DNA from: Solibacillus daqui
GTDB taxonomy: Bacteria > Bacillota > Bacilli > Bacillales_A > Planococcaceae
Reading direction: 5' to 3'
Assembly (NCBI RefSeq): GCF_028747805.1
Contig: NZ_CP114887.1
Span: forward strand, 3,266,001-3,330,000
DNA: 64,000 bases
Positions 45,773 to 55,186 of the stretch are shown piece by piece. The notes beneath the pieces were generated by a model, which had not been told where the DNA came from, ran no database searches, and saw nothing but the letters and a program-made list of their open reading frames with translations. Every line of letters starts with the position of its first letter. Position 1 is the first letter of the stretch. The position numbers and the translations under genes were made by a program.

Positions 45773-46384
45773 ATGTATACCCAATCATCACAATCTCAAG
45801 ACAATCAAATGCCTTTCTCACACAACCACGGTGCCCACGAGTTACTTGACGTTCACGAAGTACTTAGTACTATGATCGCCGGACTGAATCAATATGTACT
45901 ACTACGCGACCATGTACAAGATAGTGAGCTATTAAATATTATGGATCGTCAGTACGCTTTCATGCTCGATGAATACAATATTACGATGGAGTCATACAAA
46001 ACCGGCCATGACCCGCAACATCCAACCCGTAGCTACAATATGCAAATGGGCAATGACACAAATTATGGCTTAACACCAGGTACCCCAAAAGCACCAATGA
46101 CTTCTGCAAGCGAAATAAACGATGCTGTCATTTCAGGCTTCATGTTAGGCTGTCATAAAGCTGGTGCAAAAGGCAAAACCGCTGCCGCACTTGAAACAAC
46201 AAATCCAGTCGTACGTAGGGTTTTACAAGATTCTGTCGCCAACTGCATCGAAATGGCGTATGAAGTTTCACTTTACGAAAACAAAAAAGGGTTTTACCAA
46301 GTACCACAACTATCTGAGCAAGATATGAACGCAATGCTCAATATGTATGGCCAAGCACAAAAAGCGAAAAACATGCCAAACTAA
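45773..46384 (+). CDS. CotF-type spore coat protein
   Basis: 203 residues, ATG after AATGGAGG. A Coat_F domain covers the whole protein: HGAHELLDVHEVLSTMIAGL, LLRDHVQDSELLNIMDRQYA, then an extended linker (about 75-115) and AVISGFMLGCHKAGAKGKTA, LQDSVANCIEMAYEVSLYEN. The C-terminal end has a Gln/Met-rich helix. These proteins lie in the inner spore coat, so the gene implies sporulation. Divergent from lemA. Sigma factor not read from the sequence. Confidence 0.9.
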   Translation: MYTQSSQSQDNQMPFSHNHGAHELLDVHEVLSTMIAGLNQYVLLRDHVQDSELLNIMDRQYAFMLDEYNITMESYKTGHDPQHPTRSYNMQMGNDTNYGLTPGTPKAPMTSASEINDAVISGFMLGCHKAGAKGKTAAALETTNPVVRRVLQDSVANCIEMAYEVSLYENKKGFYQVPQLSEQDMNAMLNMYGQAQKAKNMPN

Positions 46385-46449
46385 AATCATATTTCTTACC
46401 AAGATATACGGATGATTTAATCAAAAGTTTCTATTCGCCAAAAAATAAC

Positions 46450-46486
46450 AGAGCATGCGTACAAAATAATTGCGCATGCTCTTTTT
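46450..46486 (+). terminator. Terminator of the CotF-type gene
   Basis: AGAGCATGCG (46450-46459) and CGCATGCTCT (46473-46482) are perfect arms followed by TTTT. Confidence 0.9.
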
Positions 46487-46622
46487 ATAAATTTCATCTA
46501 AGGTAGTAATAAAGAATCGCCAAGATTGTAGTGGGCTTACACCACTGAGTTGTTGTACACTCCGGGCAAAAATAAAACTAGTACTTTTATAGAATTCTCG
46601 ACAAAAGTACTAGTTTTCAAAC
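46487..46622. other. Spacer with the terminator of the 70-residue gene
   Basis: AAAACTAGTACTTTT (46574-46588) pairs with AAAAGTACTAGTTTT (46603-46617), and the minus strand continues with TTTTTGCC. This ends transcription of the minus-strand gene at 46623. Confidence 0.75.
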
Positions 46623-46835
46623 TTACTTATTTAATTGTTCATGTAACTTAGAAGAAAAATATTTTCTCGTCTCTGCCATTTTAATATGCAATATTATCTC
46701 ATCTTTCGTTTCTTCATTCATAAATGTAACATATGCGCCCTCTAAGTCTTCGGTAATATTTGTGAAAATATAGTTTTGCGCAAGTAGTTGATCAATTTGC
46801 TGAATTTCCTTTTCGACAAACTGAAATTCCGACAT
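46623..46835 (-). CDS. Hypothetical protein (70 aa)
   Basis: ATG at 46835 after AGAGGTGGG. Acidic, helical N-terminus (FQFVEKEIQQIDQLLAQNYI) and a central beta-type segment (GAYVTFMNEETKDEIILHIK). No family recognised. It lies 20 bases after the permease gene, on the same strand, and could be the last gene of the pyrimidine operon or an unrelated short gene. Confidence 0.6.
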   Translation of the reverse strand: MSEFQFVEKEIQQIDQLLAQNYIFTNITEDLEGAYVTFMNEETKDEIILHIKMAETRKYFSSKLHEQLNK

Positions 46836-46855
46836 AATCCCACCTCTTTGACATG

Positions 46856-48337
46856 TTATTCTGTAGAAACTGTTGATGGAACACTAATTGGTTCTGCTTC
46901 CACATCAATTGTCCAACTGCGTCCCGTTGTAATACCTAAATAGTCTTCATCACTTGGATTCACTATTTCAGCTTGTGGATACTTTTTGAACCACCAGAAC
47001 TTCGCTAATACAAAGTAAATGGCAGCCCCTACAAAAAAGCCGATTAATGAAGAATACGCTGGCCAAATATTAGCGATTAACCCACCAATAATCCAAGCAA
47101 TAAGTCCCGCTAAATTTACACCTTTTAAATAACGATATTGCCCATTAATTTCATATAACTCTTTTACATTTACACGACGTTTTCGAAGTAAATAATAATC
47201 CGCAAATAAAATACCTACGATTGAAGATAAAATTCCACCAATCACAAGAAGCACGCTATTTAAAATGTCAAACAAACTCCACGGTTGAACAACTGTACCA
47301 ACAATCCCAGCAATAACTACCCCCACCCAGAAAGGCACTTTTGGTCCACCTATATTCGAAAAAATGGTAGCTGCTGGAATTACGTTCGCAGAAGTATTTG
47401 TCGACCATTGGGCTAAGACAATCATCGATAATAGCATTACAAGTACAAATCCACCCGCTGCCTGCTGAAGTGCATTAATTGGATCACCCGAGCCTGTCGC
47501 CATATAACATACCGCTCCGATTACAACCATTAATGTATTAAAAACAGGTTGAACAATAAGAGAACCTAATAATTGCGTTTTATTTCGTTTGAACCAGTTG
47601 CGTTCATATTTTGGCGCTTTAAAGTGACGAGAAAGCGTTGGCATATCGGCAGCCAATGTCGCCCAGAAGCCCATAATCGCTGTTGCGATAACCATAAATG
47701 CGGTAAACTGTTCAAAGCCTGTTTGTGGTGCTTCCACCCAAGACCATACTGCCTTTCCTTGTTCCTTTGCTTCAGCAGATAATTGTAAATACATCCAAAT
47801 CGAGATGAAGATAATGATTGGCGCTGCGAAATCTGCAAAACGCTCGATCGACTTAATCCCCAATGAAACATTTAGCAATTGTAACCCAGCAAATACGATG
47901 AAACATACAAACCAATTATCAAAGCCAATTAATATATTTAAAATTCCGTTGATTGCTGCAGCACCAAAATACGTATTAATACCAAACCAACATGACGCGG
48001 TAAATGCACGGGCAAATGACGGTAAATGGGTTCCGATTGTACCAAATGGAGCCCGCATGTATACCGGAAACGATAAACCATGCTCTACACCTATATCACC
48101 GATAATTACCATAAATATTCCGATTAATACAGACCCAACTAATGTCGCCAATATTAACATTGGCATACTTAAATTAATAATACCTCCAGCACCGATTGCA
48201 AACGCTGCTAATACAATGGCCATACCTACCCAAATTACACCAAAACCTAACATCCCTATATTACGGTTTTCATACTTAATAGGTAGTAAATCAGGAGACT
48301 TTAAGTAATTATCACTTGAACTTTTGGATTTTGACAT
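46856..48337 (-). CDS. NCS1-family cytosine/uracil/allantoin permease
   Basis: 493 residues from the second ATG (48337); 11-12 membrane segments. Family markers: LPIKYENRNIGMLGFGVIWV, then FPVYMRAPFGTIGTHLPSFA, ASCWFGINTYFGAAAING and LAADMPTLSRHF. Nucleobase:cation symporter 1 proteins import uracil, cytosine, allantoin or hydantoin. Because it is followed on the same strand by the dihydropyrimidine dehydrogenase genes, uracil/thymine uptake is most likely. The exact substrate cannot be read from the sequence. Confidence 0.9.
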   Translation of the reverse strand: MSKSKSSSDNYLKSPDLLPIKYENRNIGMLGFGVIWVGMAIVLAAFAIGAGGIINLSMPMLILATLVGSVLIGIFMVIIGDIGVEHGLSFPVYMRAPFGTIGTHLPSFARAFTASCWFGINTYFGAAAINGILNILIGFDNWFVCFIVFAGLQLLNVSLGIKSIERFADFAAPIIIFISIWMYLQLSAEAKEQGKAVWSWVEAPQTGFEQFTAFMVIATAIMGFWATLAADMPTLSRHFKAPKYERNWFKRNKTQLLGSLIVQPVFNTLMVVIGAVCYMATGSGDPINALQQAAGGFVLVMLLSMIVLAQWSTNTSANVIPAATIFSNIGGPKVPFWVGVVIAGIVGTVVQPWSLFDILNSVLLVIGGILSSIVGILFADYYLLRKRRVNVKELYEINGQYRYLKGVNLAGLIAWIIGGLIANIWPAYSSLIGFFVGAAIYFVLAKFWWFKKYPQAEIVNPSDEDYLGITTGRSWTIDVEAEPISVPSTVSTE

Positions 48338-48372
48338 GCTACACCTCATTTAATTAGATTTCTTTAAACTAA

Positions 48373-49656
48373 TTAACGGACAACATTTGAATTATTCGCA
48401 CTGAATCCTGCAAGTAATGATTGTCTTTCATTCCATGTCATTGATGCTTGTGTACGAGGTAATTCTTTCATCGTAATTGCACCTTCAGCCGGACAAACAA
48501 TGGAGCATAAATTACAACCAACACAGTCCTCTTCTCGAACTTTTAACATTGGACGCCCATTTTCCGAATATAAATCGATACATTGATGAGAAGTATCTTC
48601 GCAAGCTATATGACATTTATTACAATTAATACAGATGTCATTATTAATTTCTGCGACAACTTTGTAATTTAAATCTAAATCCCCCCAATCCGAATATTTC
48701 GGGACTGTTTTTCCAACTAAATCCGTTACTGAAGCTAAGCCTTTTTCATCTAAATAATTGCTTAAGCCATCAATCATATCTTCTACAATACTAAATCCAT
48801 GATGCATGGCTGCTGTACAAACTTGTACGCTTGTAGAACCCATCAAAATAAATTCTGCTGCATCTTGCCAATTTGAGATTCCACCAATGCCTGAAATCGG
48901 TACGTTTATAATTGGATTTCTAGCACATTCCCCTACCATATTTAGTGCAATCGGTTTAACAGCTGGGCCACAATAACCTCCGTGTGCACCTTTATTTCCG
49001 ACATGCGGGATTGTATTCCAAGAGTTTAAATCCACTCCGGCTAAACTATTAATCGTATTAATCATACTAATGGCGTCTGCACCACCACGAATCGCCGCTT
49101 CTGCTGTTACAGTAATATCTGTAATATTTGGTGTTAACTTTACGATTACCGGAACTTCAGCATACTCTTTTGCCCAATAAGTTTGCTTTTCTACTAGTTC
49201 TGGCACCTGCCCTGAAGCGGAGCCCATTCCGCGTTCGGCCATTCCATGTGGACAACCAAAATTCAATTCAAAGCCATCAACACCGACATCTTGTACTTTC
49301 TTAACGATTTCATGCCACTTTTCAGCCTTTGGTTCAACCATTAACGACGCAATAATCGCATGATTCGGAAATCGTTTCTTTGTTTCATAAATTTCTTTTA
49401 AATTCACTTCTAGTGGACGGTCTGTAATTAACTCAATATTGTTAAAGCCTGCAACTCGTTGTCCATTAAAACTAACAGCTGCAAAACGTGATGTAACGTT
49501 TAATATAGGATCTCCTAATGTTTTCCAAACTGCACCACCCCAGCCTGCCTCAAACGCCCTTTGCACTTGGTAACCCGAGTTAGTCGGTGGTGCCGATGCT
49601 AGCCAAAATGGATTTGGTGACTTAATGCCTGCGAAATTAATCGATAAATCTGCCAT
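48373..49656 (-). CDS. preA: NAD-dependent dihydropyrimidine dehydrogenase, PreA subunit
   Basis: 427 residues. N-terminal TIM barrel of the dihydroorotate dehydrogenase type (LSINFAGIKSPNPFWLASAP, FELNFGCPHGMAERGMGSAS, VIVKLTPNITDI, GIGGISNWQDAAEFIL) binding FMN and the pyrimidine. The C-terminal ferredoxin domain has two [4Fe-4S] motifs: CINCNKCHIACE and CVGCNLCSIVCP (about 335-395). With PreT it reduces uracil or thymine to the 5,6-dihydro form. The gene starts 11 bases after preT. Confidence 0.95.
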   Translation of the reverse strand: MADLSINFAGIKSPNPFWLASAPPTNSGYQVQRAFEAGWGGAVWKTLGDPILNVTSRFAAVSFNGQRVAGFNNIELITDRPLEVNLKEIYETKKRFPNHAIIASLMVEPKAEKWHEIVKKVQDVGVDGFELNFGCPHGMAERGMGSASGQVPELVEKQTYWAKEYAEVPVIVKLTPNITDITVTAEAAIRGGADAISMINTINSLAGVDLNSWNTIPHVGNKGAHGGYCGPAVKPIALNMVGECARNPIINVPISGIGGISNWQDAAEFILMGSTSVQVCTAAMHHGFSIVEDMIDGLSNYLDEKGLASVTDLVGKTVPKYSDWGDLDLNYKVVAEINNDICINCNKCHIACEDTSHQCIDLYSENGRPMLKVREEDCVGCNLCSIVCPAEGAITMKELPRTQASMTWNERQSLLAGFSANNSNVVR

Positions 49657-49667
49657 TTGAATACCCC

Positions 49668-51011
49668 CTATGCAATTTCTGATTTTGCGTTCAGTTCATT
49701 ATGAATTGCGTATGCCGAATCTTTTCCTTGTTGCGCCGCGGACACGACCGTTGCTTCACCATAGCCATTGCCATAAATAACGTCACCGCAAGCATAGATT
49801 TTCGGATTTGATGTTTTCAAACTATTCATGTCTACATCAATCACACCACGTGTATTCGCTAATCCTAAATGCTCAATCAGTTCATAATGTTTCGTTTGAC
49901 CAATTGCTCGAATGACTGCATCTGTTTCAATGACAAATTCAGAGTTAGGAATTTCCGTTAACTTTCCTTTTCCATTCTCTATATCCGTTAACTTCATTTT
50001 CACACATTCCATTCCAATGACTTGACCGTTTTCATTGCCAATAATTCGTTTAGGTAGTGATAACCATCTGAATTCCACACCGTCCAGTTTGGCAAATTCA
50101 TATTCAAAATCATAGGCCGTCATTTCTTTGGAGGTACGACGGTAAACAATTTGCACTTGCTCCGCACCTAAACGAACCGAGCAGGTTGCAGCATCTATCG
50201 CTGTATTCCCAGCACCAATGACAACTACTTTTTTCCCTACTACCTTATCAGTAAATGTAGCTTTTGATTCTTTTACATAATCAATCGCATCATATACGCC
50301 CTCTAAGTTTTCACCCTCAATGCCAAGCATCGGTACTTTCCCCATCCCAACCGCTACGATAATGCGGTCAAAATTGGCAAGTAGTTCATCTACGAGCACA
50401 TCTTCCCCTATTTTTGTGCTTGTTTTTATTTCTACACCTAGGTTTTGTACTTGCTTAACTTCCCATTCTACGACATCTTGTGGTAAGCGGAATGAAACAA
50501 TTCCGTAGTAATTTAAACCGCCTGCTTTTTCATCGGCCTCATAAATCGTTACGGCATATCCTAATAACGCCAATTCACGTGCGGCAGATAAACCTGCGGG
50601 GCCACTCCCGATAATTGCGATTTTCTTACCGTTTTGCGGTTGTGGTGTAAATAATTTTACGTTCGATTCACGTAGCCAATCAGTTGCATAGCGTTGCAAA
50701 TGACCAATTTGAATTGGTTTTTCCTCACTATTTAATACACAAGCTCCCTCACAAAGCTCGATTGTTGGACAAACTCTCGCACAACTTGCACCTACAGGAT
50801 TTGACTCCATTATGACGCGAGCAGAACCCTTCATATTATTCGAAGCAATTTTCTTTATAAAGCTTGGAATATTAATACTTGTTGGACAGGCTTGAATACA
50901 AGGCGCGTCGTAGCAATATAAACATCGATTTGCTTCAACCGTTGCGGTATATGTTGTTAAGCCACCAAACATTTCTTCAAAGTTTTTTGATAAATCATTA
51001 CTCATTTTCAT
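49668..51011 (-). CDS. preT: NAD-dependent dihydropyrimidine dehydrogenase, PreT subunit
   Basis: 447 residues. N-terminal Fe-S domain (CLYCYDAPCIQACPTSINIP; SCARVCPTIELCEGACV) followed by two dinucleotide-binding domains: IAIIGSGPAGLSAARELALL (about 129, FAD) and KVVVIGAGNTAIDAATCSVR (about 275, NAD(P)), ending with KIYACGDVIYGNGYGEATVV. It passes electrons from NADH to PreA. Start at 51011 after GAGAGGATTGTT; a second ATG lies two codons downstream. Confidence 0.95.
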   Translation of the reverse strand: MKMSNDLSKNFEEMFGGLTTYTATVEANRCLYCYDAPCIQACPTSINIPSFIKKIASNNMKGSARVIMESNPVGASCARVCPTIELCEGACVLNSEEKPIQIGHLQRYATDWLRESNVKLFTPQPQNGKKIAIIGSGPAGLSAARELALLGYAVTIYEADEKAGGLNYYGIVSFRLPQDVVEWEVKQVQNLGVEIKTSTKIGEDVLVDELLANFDRIIVAVGMGKVPMLGIEGENLEGVYDAIDYVKESKATFTDKVVGKKVVVIGAGNTAIDAATCSVRLGAEQVQIVYRRTSKEMTAYDFEYEFAKLDGVEFRWLSLPKRIIGNENGQVIGMECVKMKLTDIENGKGKLTEIPNSEFVIETDAVIRAIGQTKHYELIEHLGLANTRGVIDVDMNSLKTSNPKIYACGDVIYGNGYGEATVVSAAQQGKDSAYAIHNELNAKSEIA

Positions 51012-51064
51012 AACAATCCTCTCCCCAGTGTGATTTGTTATTACTTGTCTAGTGGGATCAATAC

Positions 51065-52462
51065 TTATGAAGATACTTTAGTTGTGTTCTTTACTTCTCG
51101 TCGGATATACTTGCCACTTCCAAGTTTACCTACGAATTTTTTTTCTTTAATTACGTATTCACCACGTACTAAAACGCTTGTCGGTTCACCTGTTACTTCC
51201 AACCCTTCAAATGCGTTATAGTCCACATTCATGTGATGCGTCTCCGCTGAAATCGTACGTTTAACTGTCGGATCAAATAAGACAATATCGGCATCTGATC
51301 CAATAGCAATCGTCCCCTTTTGCGGGAATAATCCGAAAATCTTTGCGGACTGTGTAGAAATCATATCAACAAATTCATTAATTGAAATTCGGCCTTTTTC
51401 TACGCCTTCCGAATATATAACAGAGAAGCGATCCTCAATAAATGGCCCTCCATTTGGAATTTTCGAGAAATCATCTTTCCCTAATGACTTTTTGCCGTTA
51501 AAGCTGAAAGAGCATTGATCTGAACCAATTGTTTGTAATTGCTTCGCTTTCAATGCATTCCATAATACTTCCTGATGCTCTTTCGGGCGTAAAGGTGGTG
51601 ACCATACATATTTTGCCCCTTCAAAGTCCGGCTTTGCTAATGCTGATTGATCCAACACTAAATACGGTGGGCATGTTTCACCTAAAACATTGTAGCCTTT
51701 ATTGCGCGCTGAAATAATTTCATCAACGGCTTCTTTACATGTAACATGTACAACATATAATTGTGCTCCCGCTAAATTTGCAAGTTCAATCGCACGTTTT
51801 GTCGCTTCTCCTTCTACTTCTGGAGGGCGTGTTAATGCATGATAAATTGGAGCTGTATTACCCTTTGCTTTCGCCTCTTCTACTAGCTCGTCAATAACCG
51901 ACCCATTTTCACAGTGCACCATAACCGTTGCACCTAGCTCTTTTCCAACTTTAAATGCTTGGAATAATGTACGGTCTGTTGCCTGGAATTCCTTTGCATA
52001 TGCTAAAAACACTTTGATTGAACTTATCCCGCCTCGTTCTAGCGCTTCAGGCAATTCTTTTAGACGTTGCTCATTTAAATCACCAATCATTAGGTGGAAA
52101 CCGTAGTCAATAACCGCCTTGTCTTTCGATTTGCTATGCCATGTATCAATGGCATCCATTAAAGTAGGAGAACCGGCACTAATGCAGAAATCAATAATTG
52201 TTGTCGTTCCTCCAAATGCTGCTGCAATCGTCCCTGACTCCCAATCATCATCGGTAACGGTATTATTAAAAGGCATATCTAAATGGGTATGCGGATCAAT
52301 TCCTCCTGGGAAAATAAGCTTTCCTGACGCATCAATAATTTCCGCATCTTCCTCTTGTATACTCGGTGCAATTTGCGTAATTACCCCGTCTTCGATTAAT
52401 AAATCTGCTTTATACGTATCGGCAGCCGTTACAATAGTTCCTCCAGTTACGATCTTCTTCAT
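51065..52462 (-). CDS. hydA: Dihydropyrimidinase (hydantoinase)
   Basis: 465 residues, ATG after GGAGGAGAAATT. Amidohydrolase fold with metal ligands HTHLDMPF (about 57-59), IKVFLAYAKEF (carboxylated Lys about 149), VMVHCENGSV (His about 182), YVVHVTCKEA (His about 238) and IGSDQCSFSF (Asp about 312). It hydrolyses dihydrouracil/dihydrothymine to N-carbamoyl-beta-alanine/beta-aminoisobutyrate, the second step of the reductive pathway. It precedes preT on the same strand. Confidence 0.93.
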   Translation of the reverse strand: MKKIVTGGTIVTAADTYKADLLIEDGVITQIAPSIQEEDAEIIDASGKLIFPGGIDPHTHLDMPFNNTVTDDDWESGTIAAAFGGTTTIIDFCISAGSPTLMDAIDTWHSKSKDKAVIDYGFHLMIGDLNEQRLKELPEALERGGISSIKVFLAYAKEFQATDRTLFQAFKVGKELGATVMVHCENGSVIDELVEEAKAKGNTAPIYHALTRPPEVEGEATKRAIELANLAGAQLYVVHVTCKEAVDEIISARNKGYNVLGETCPPYLVLDQSALAKPDFEGAKYVWSPPLRPKEHQEVLWNALKAKQLQTIGSDQCSFSFNGKKSLGKDDFSKIPNGGPFIEDRFSVIYSEGVEKGRISINEFVDMISTQSAKIFGLFPQKGTIAIGSDADIVLFDPTVKRTISAETHHMNVDYNAFEGLEVTGEPTSVLVRGEYVIKEKKFVGKLGSGKYIRREVKNTTKVSS

Positions 52463-52930
52463 AATTTCTCCTCCTAGTTGCTAAAATTATTTATCAAAAA
52501 CTCTATTAAAGAATTGATAAAACAACAGAATACAAAATATTCGGATTATTAAAGGTGTGCTTATCCTACATTAATGCTCACACTTAAAATGATAAGTGTT
52601 TGGAGACAGCTTAAATGAGGGATCCACTGACACTATAAGCACGCTAAGTGAAAGCTAATGTTCGAAATAAGATGAGGAATATCCCATCAAGCAAAGAAAG
52701 TTTCACTTTATGCAATTAAATATATTTATGAAAAGAATTTTGATTATATCCATACGTTGGACAAAACTGATGTGAACTAAAGCTTAAATACCTTTTGCGG
52801 AAAGCGTACTACTAAATATTTTTAGCAAACACAATTTCATAGAATGAGGGATAGATGTATTAAATTTTGAATAATAATCTAACATTGAGCAAATTTAAAG
52901 AATGGATTAATTAGAATGTTACTTATTGTG

Positions 52931-53011
52931 GCGGGCTACGGCATGACCGCATTATGGCCACGTGGTACGTGTCCATACTACTGTCTTTAATGCCGCATGC
53001 AAGGCCCGCCA
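52931..53011. repeat. Large imperfect hairpin
   Basis: GGCGGGC near 52931 pairs with GCCCGCC near 53005, and inside it TGACCGCATTA is close to the complement of TAATGCCGCATG. It is GC-rich against AT-rich surroundings, so it may be an RNA structure or a small non-autonomous mobile element end pair. Confidence 0.5.
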
Positions 53012-53048
53012 AACTAAAATGTTGCGTGTGAATTTAGTTAAAAGAGTC

Positions 53049-53084
53049 CAATGCCGCCGCTTGCGCATTCGCGAGGCGGCGAGG
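53049..53084. repeat. GC-rich stem-loop
   Basis: GCCGCC...GGCGGC arms with an inner GCGCATTCGC pairing. There is no T-run, so not a terminator. Function unknown. Confidence 0.4.
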
Positions 53085-53279
53085 ATGCATAAAACATGTC
53101 GCTGTTTACAATATTGTATCTTCAATTAAATGTTTTCTTTGAAAATAAAAACCAGCTATTTTTTTTAAAATAAAACCATTTCAGATGAAAGTAGACTTTA
53201 TTTCAATAACTAAGATTAATTCAGCACACTTCATTAAATAGCTTTGTAAAAAAGTCAACTTTAGTTATATAGTAGAGTG

Positions 53280-53440
53280 CCGCGAAGTGAAGGGGCGGAC
53301 TCCTTGGGGATTAAGCGTGCGCGTAAAAAATAAAGTTGCTCCTGCGGTTACTCGTCGCAAAGCGTTTGTCAACGCTTTGGAGCCACGCCCCCAGGAAAGC
53401 ATGCCCCGTAGAGTAGCAGAACGAATTATTTTATCTACGC
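53280..53440. repeat. Degenerate copy of an intergenic repeat element
   Basis: Features GAAGTGAAGGGGCGGACTCC near the left end and GCCCCCAGGAAAGCATGCCC near the right end, matching in style the roughly 150-base intergenic repeats (reading GCGGACTCCT...AGGAAAGC...) that I recall from Bacillaceae/Planococcaceae genomes. Family membership is from memory, not from a search. Confidence 0.45.
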
Positions 53441-53552
53441 GTACTTTATTCCAAATATTGTATTGTAAAGTACTAATTATGGATAGTAATTTTAATTTTA
53501 CAAGATGGATTGTTGCGATTTAATATACACTACGTAATGTAATTTATATTAA

Positions 53553-53639
53553 ATTGTGGACATTTTGTAAAAGTAATAATGAATAAAGGAGCAATTCCAT
53601 TATTACTTATCCACAATGTAATAAAAGCTTGCTCCTTTT
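53553..53639 (-). promoter_or_regulatory. Two mutually exclusive hairpins after the dehydrogenase gene
   Basis: Hairpin A: ATTGTGGA...AAGTAATAATG (53553-53581) with CATTATTACTT...TCCACAAT (53598-53617). Hairpin B: AAAGGAGCAA (53585-53594) with TTGCTCCTTTT (53629-53639). The arms interleave, so they cannot form together. On the minus strand hairpin B forms first after the stop codon. Terminator function is probable for B or A. Confidence 0.45.
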
Positions 53640-53651
53640 CAATCCATCTAT

Positions 53652-55169
53652 TTAGTTATTGCTAGGGAAAGCAAATGTAGATTCGGTTTTTTCTGTTACT
53701 TCAATCCAACGTTCTGAAATGGTCTTCGTTTTCGTATAAAAACGGGCTTGATCTGGTCCAAACATATGGCCTTCACCGAAACGAGAGCCTTTGAAACCGG
53801 CAAAATTGTGGTAACCTACTGGTATTGGAATTGGCACGTTTACGCCAACCATCCCTACATCAATCTCGGTTGTAAACTTGCGTGCAGCTGCACCGTCATT
53901 TGTAAAGATCGTTACACCATTTGCTAATTCTTGCGAATTAATAACAGCAATTGCTTCCGCTAAAGAAGCTACGCGCACAACATTTCGAGCGGGACCGAAT
54001 ACTTCTAATTCGAAAATATCCATTTCCGTTGTAATATTATCTAATAATGTGGGACCTACAAAGTAACCATTTGAATTTTCCGCCATGTTTAATGTACGCC
54101 CATCATTGACAACCGTTGCCCCTTGCTGCTCCGCACGATCAATCGCTTTTAAAATGCCCTCTTTGGATTCTTTCGAAATGACCGGACCGAAATCTGTTCC
54201 TTCTTCGGTATAACTACCGACTTTTAACTTACTAATTTTCTCTTTTAAAATTGCTACTAATTTATTTGCCGTCTCTTCGCCAACCGGCATAATTGTAGAA
54301 ATGGCCATACAGCGTTGAGAGGCCGCTCCATATGCCGCTCCGATAAATGCGTTTGCTACTTGCTCTAAATCTGCATCGGGCATGACAACCATATTATTTT
54401 TACCACCACCAAGTGCTGTTACACGCTTTCCATATTTTGAGCCAGTCTCGTAAATATATTTCGCTACCGGCGTTGAACCTACAAATGAAATTGCTTGCAC
54501 CGATGGATTTTCTAATAGTTCATTTACAGCCTCTTTACTACCATTTACTACTGTCCAAATGCCATCTGGTAAGCCCGCCTTTTTCCATAATTCACTGACA
54601 AATAACGCTGTCATCGGTACTTTTTCAGAAGCCTTTAAAATAACGGCATTCCCAACAGCTACAGCCATTGAAGTTTGCGCTAACGGAACCATAATTGGGA
54701 AGTTAAACGGTGAAATCGCAGCAACAACCCCTAAAGGATATTTTGCCGAATACGAATTAATTTGACCGCCTACATTGACAGAGTATTCCCCCTTCATTAA
54801 ATGAGGTGCTCCAATAGCTAAATCAACGGATTCCAATCCACGAATAATTTCACCGCGCGCATCTTCTAAAGTTTTTCCGCTTTCTGTGCAAATGATATTC
54901 AGTAACTGATCTATATTTTCTGTTATGAGTTGACGAAAACGTATGATAACTTCTACTCGTTTAGCAACGGCGATATCACGCCATGCAGGGAATGCAGCCT
55001 CAGCCGCGGCAATTGCTTCATTCGTTTCCTCGGCAGTTGCAAGTGGCACTTCTGCAATCACTTCACCCGTTGATGGATTATATACATTTGCATAATTACC
55101 ACTTTTACCTTCTACTAATTGCCCATTAATGAAATGCGTTAATTTTTTTACTGAAACCGCTTCTGTCAT
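53652..55169 (-). CDS. mmsA: CoA-acylating methylmalonate/malonate-semialdehyde dehydrogenase
   Basis: 505 residues. Aldehyde dehydrogenase fold of the MmsA/IolA type: KLTHFINGQLVEGKSGNYAN, VAAISPFNFPIMVPLAQTSM, LGGGKNNMVVMPDADLEQ and the nucleophile in GAASQRCMAISTIM (Cys about 288). It converts (methyl)malonate semialdehyde plus CoA to acetyl- or propionyl-CoA with NAD. In this cluster it would take the product of the aminotransferase, so it closes the pyrimidine pathway rather than inositol use. Confidence 0.9.
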   Translation of the reverse strand: MTEAVSVKKLTHFINGQLVEGKSGNYANVYNPSTGEVIAEVPLATAEETNEAIAAAEAAFPAWRDIAVAKRVEVIIRFRQLITENIDQLLNIICTESGKTLEDARGEIIRGLESVDLAIGAPHLMKGEYSVNVGGQINSYSAKYPLGVVAAISPFNFPIMVPLAQTSMAVAVGNAVILKASEKVPMTALFVSELWKKAGLPDGIWTVVNGSKEAVNELLENPSVQAISFVGSTPVAKYIYETGSKYGKRVTALGGGKNNMVVMPDADLEQVANAFIGAAYGAASQRCMAISTIMPVGEETANKLVAILKEKISKLKVGSYTEEGTDFGPVISKESKEGILKAIDRAEQQGATVVNDGRTLNMAENSNGYFVGPTLLDNITTEMDIFELEVFGPARNVVRVASLAEAIAVINSQELANGVTIFTNDGAAARKFTTEIDVGMVGVNVPIPIPVGYHNFAGFKGSRFGEGHMFGPDQARFYTKTKTISERWIEVTEKTESTFAFPSNN

Positions 55170-55186
55170 ATGAGAAATTCCTCCTT

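Larger units (their letters stand above)
52463..53651. other. 1.2-kb intergenic region with hairpins and a dispersed-type repeat
   Basis: No supported gene; the open frame at 53287-53523 lies over a repeat and has no ribosome binding site. The region contains a large imperfect hairpin (52931-53011), a GC-rich stem-loop (53049-53084), a repeat-like element (about 53280-53440) and two competing hairpins (53553-53639). It should also hold the promoter of hydA near its left end. Confidence 0.5.

Noticed and set aside
53287..53523. Open frame of 78 codons in the pyrimidine-cluster gap
   Set aside because: It overlaps a GC-rich intergenic repeat-like element, has no ribosome binding site and no recognisable protein features.
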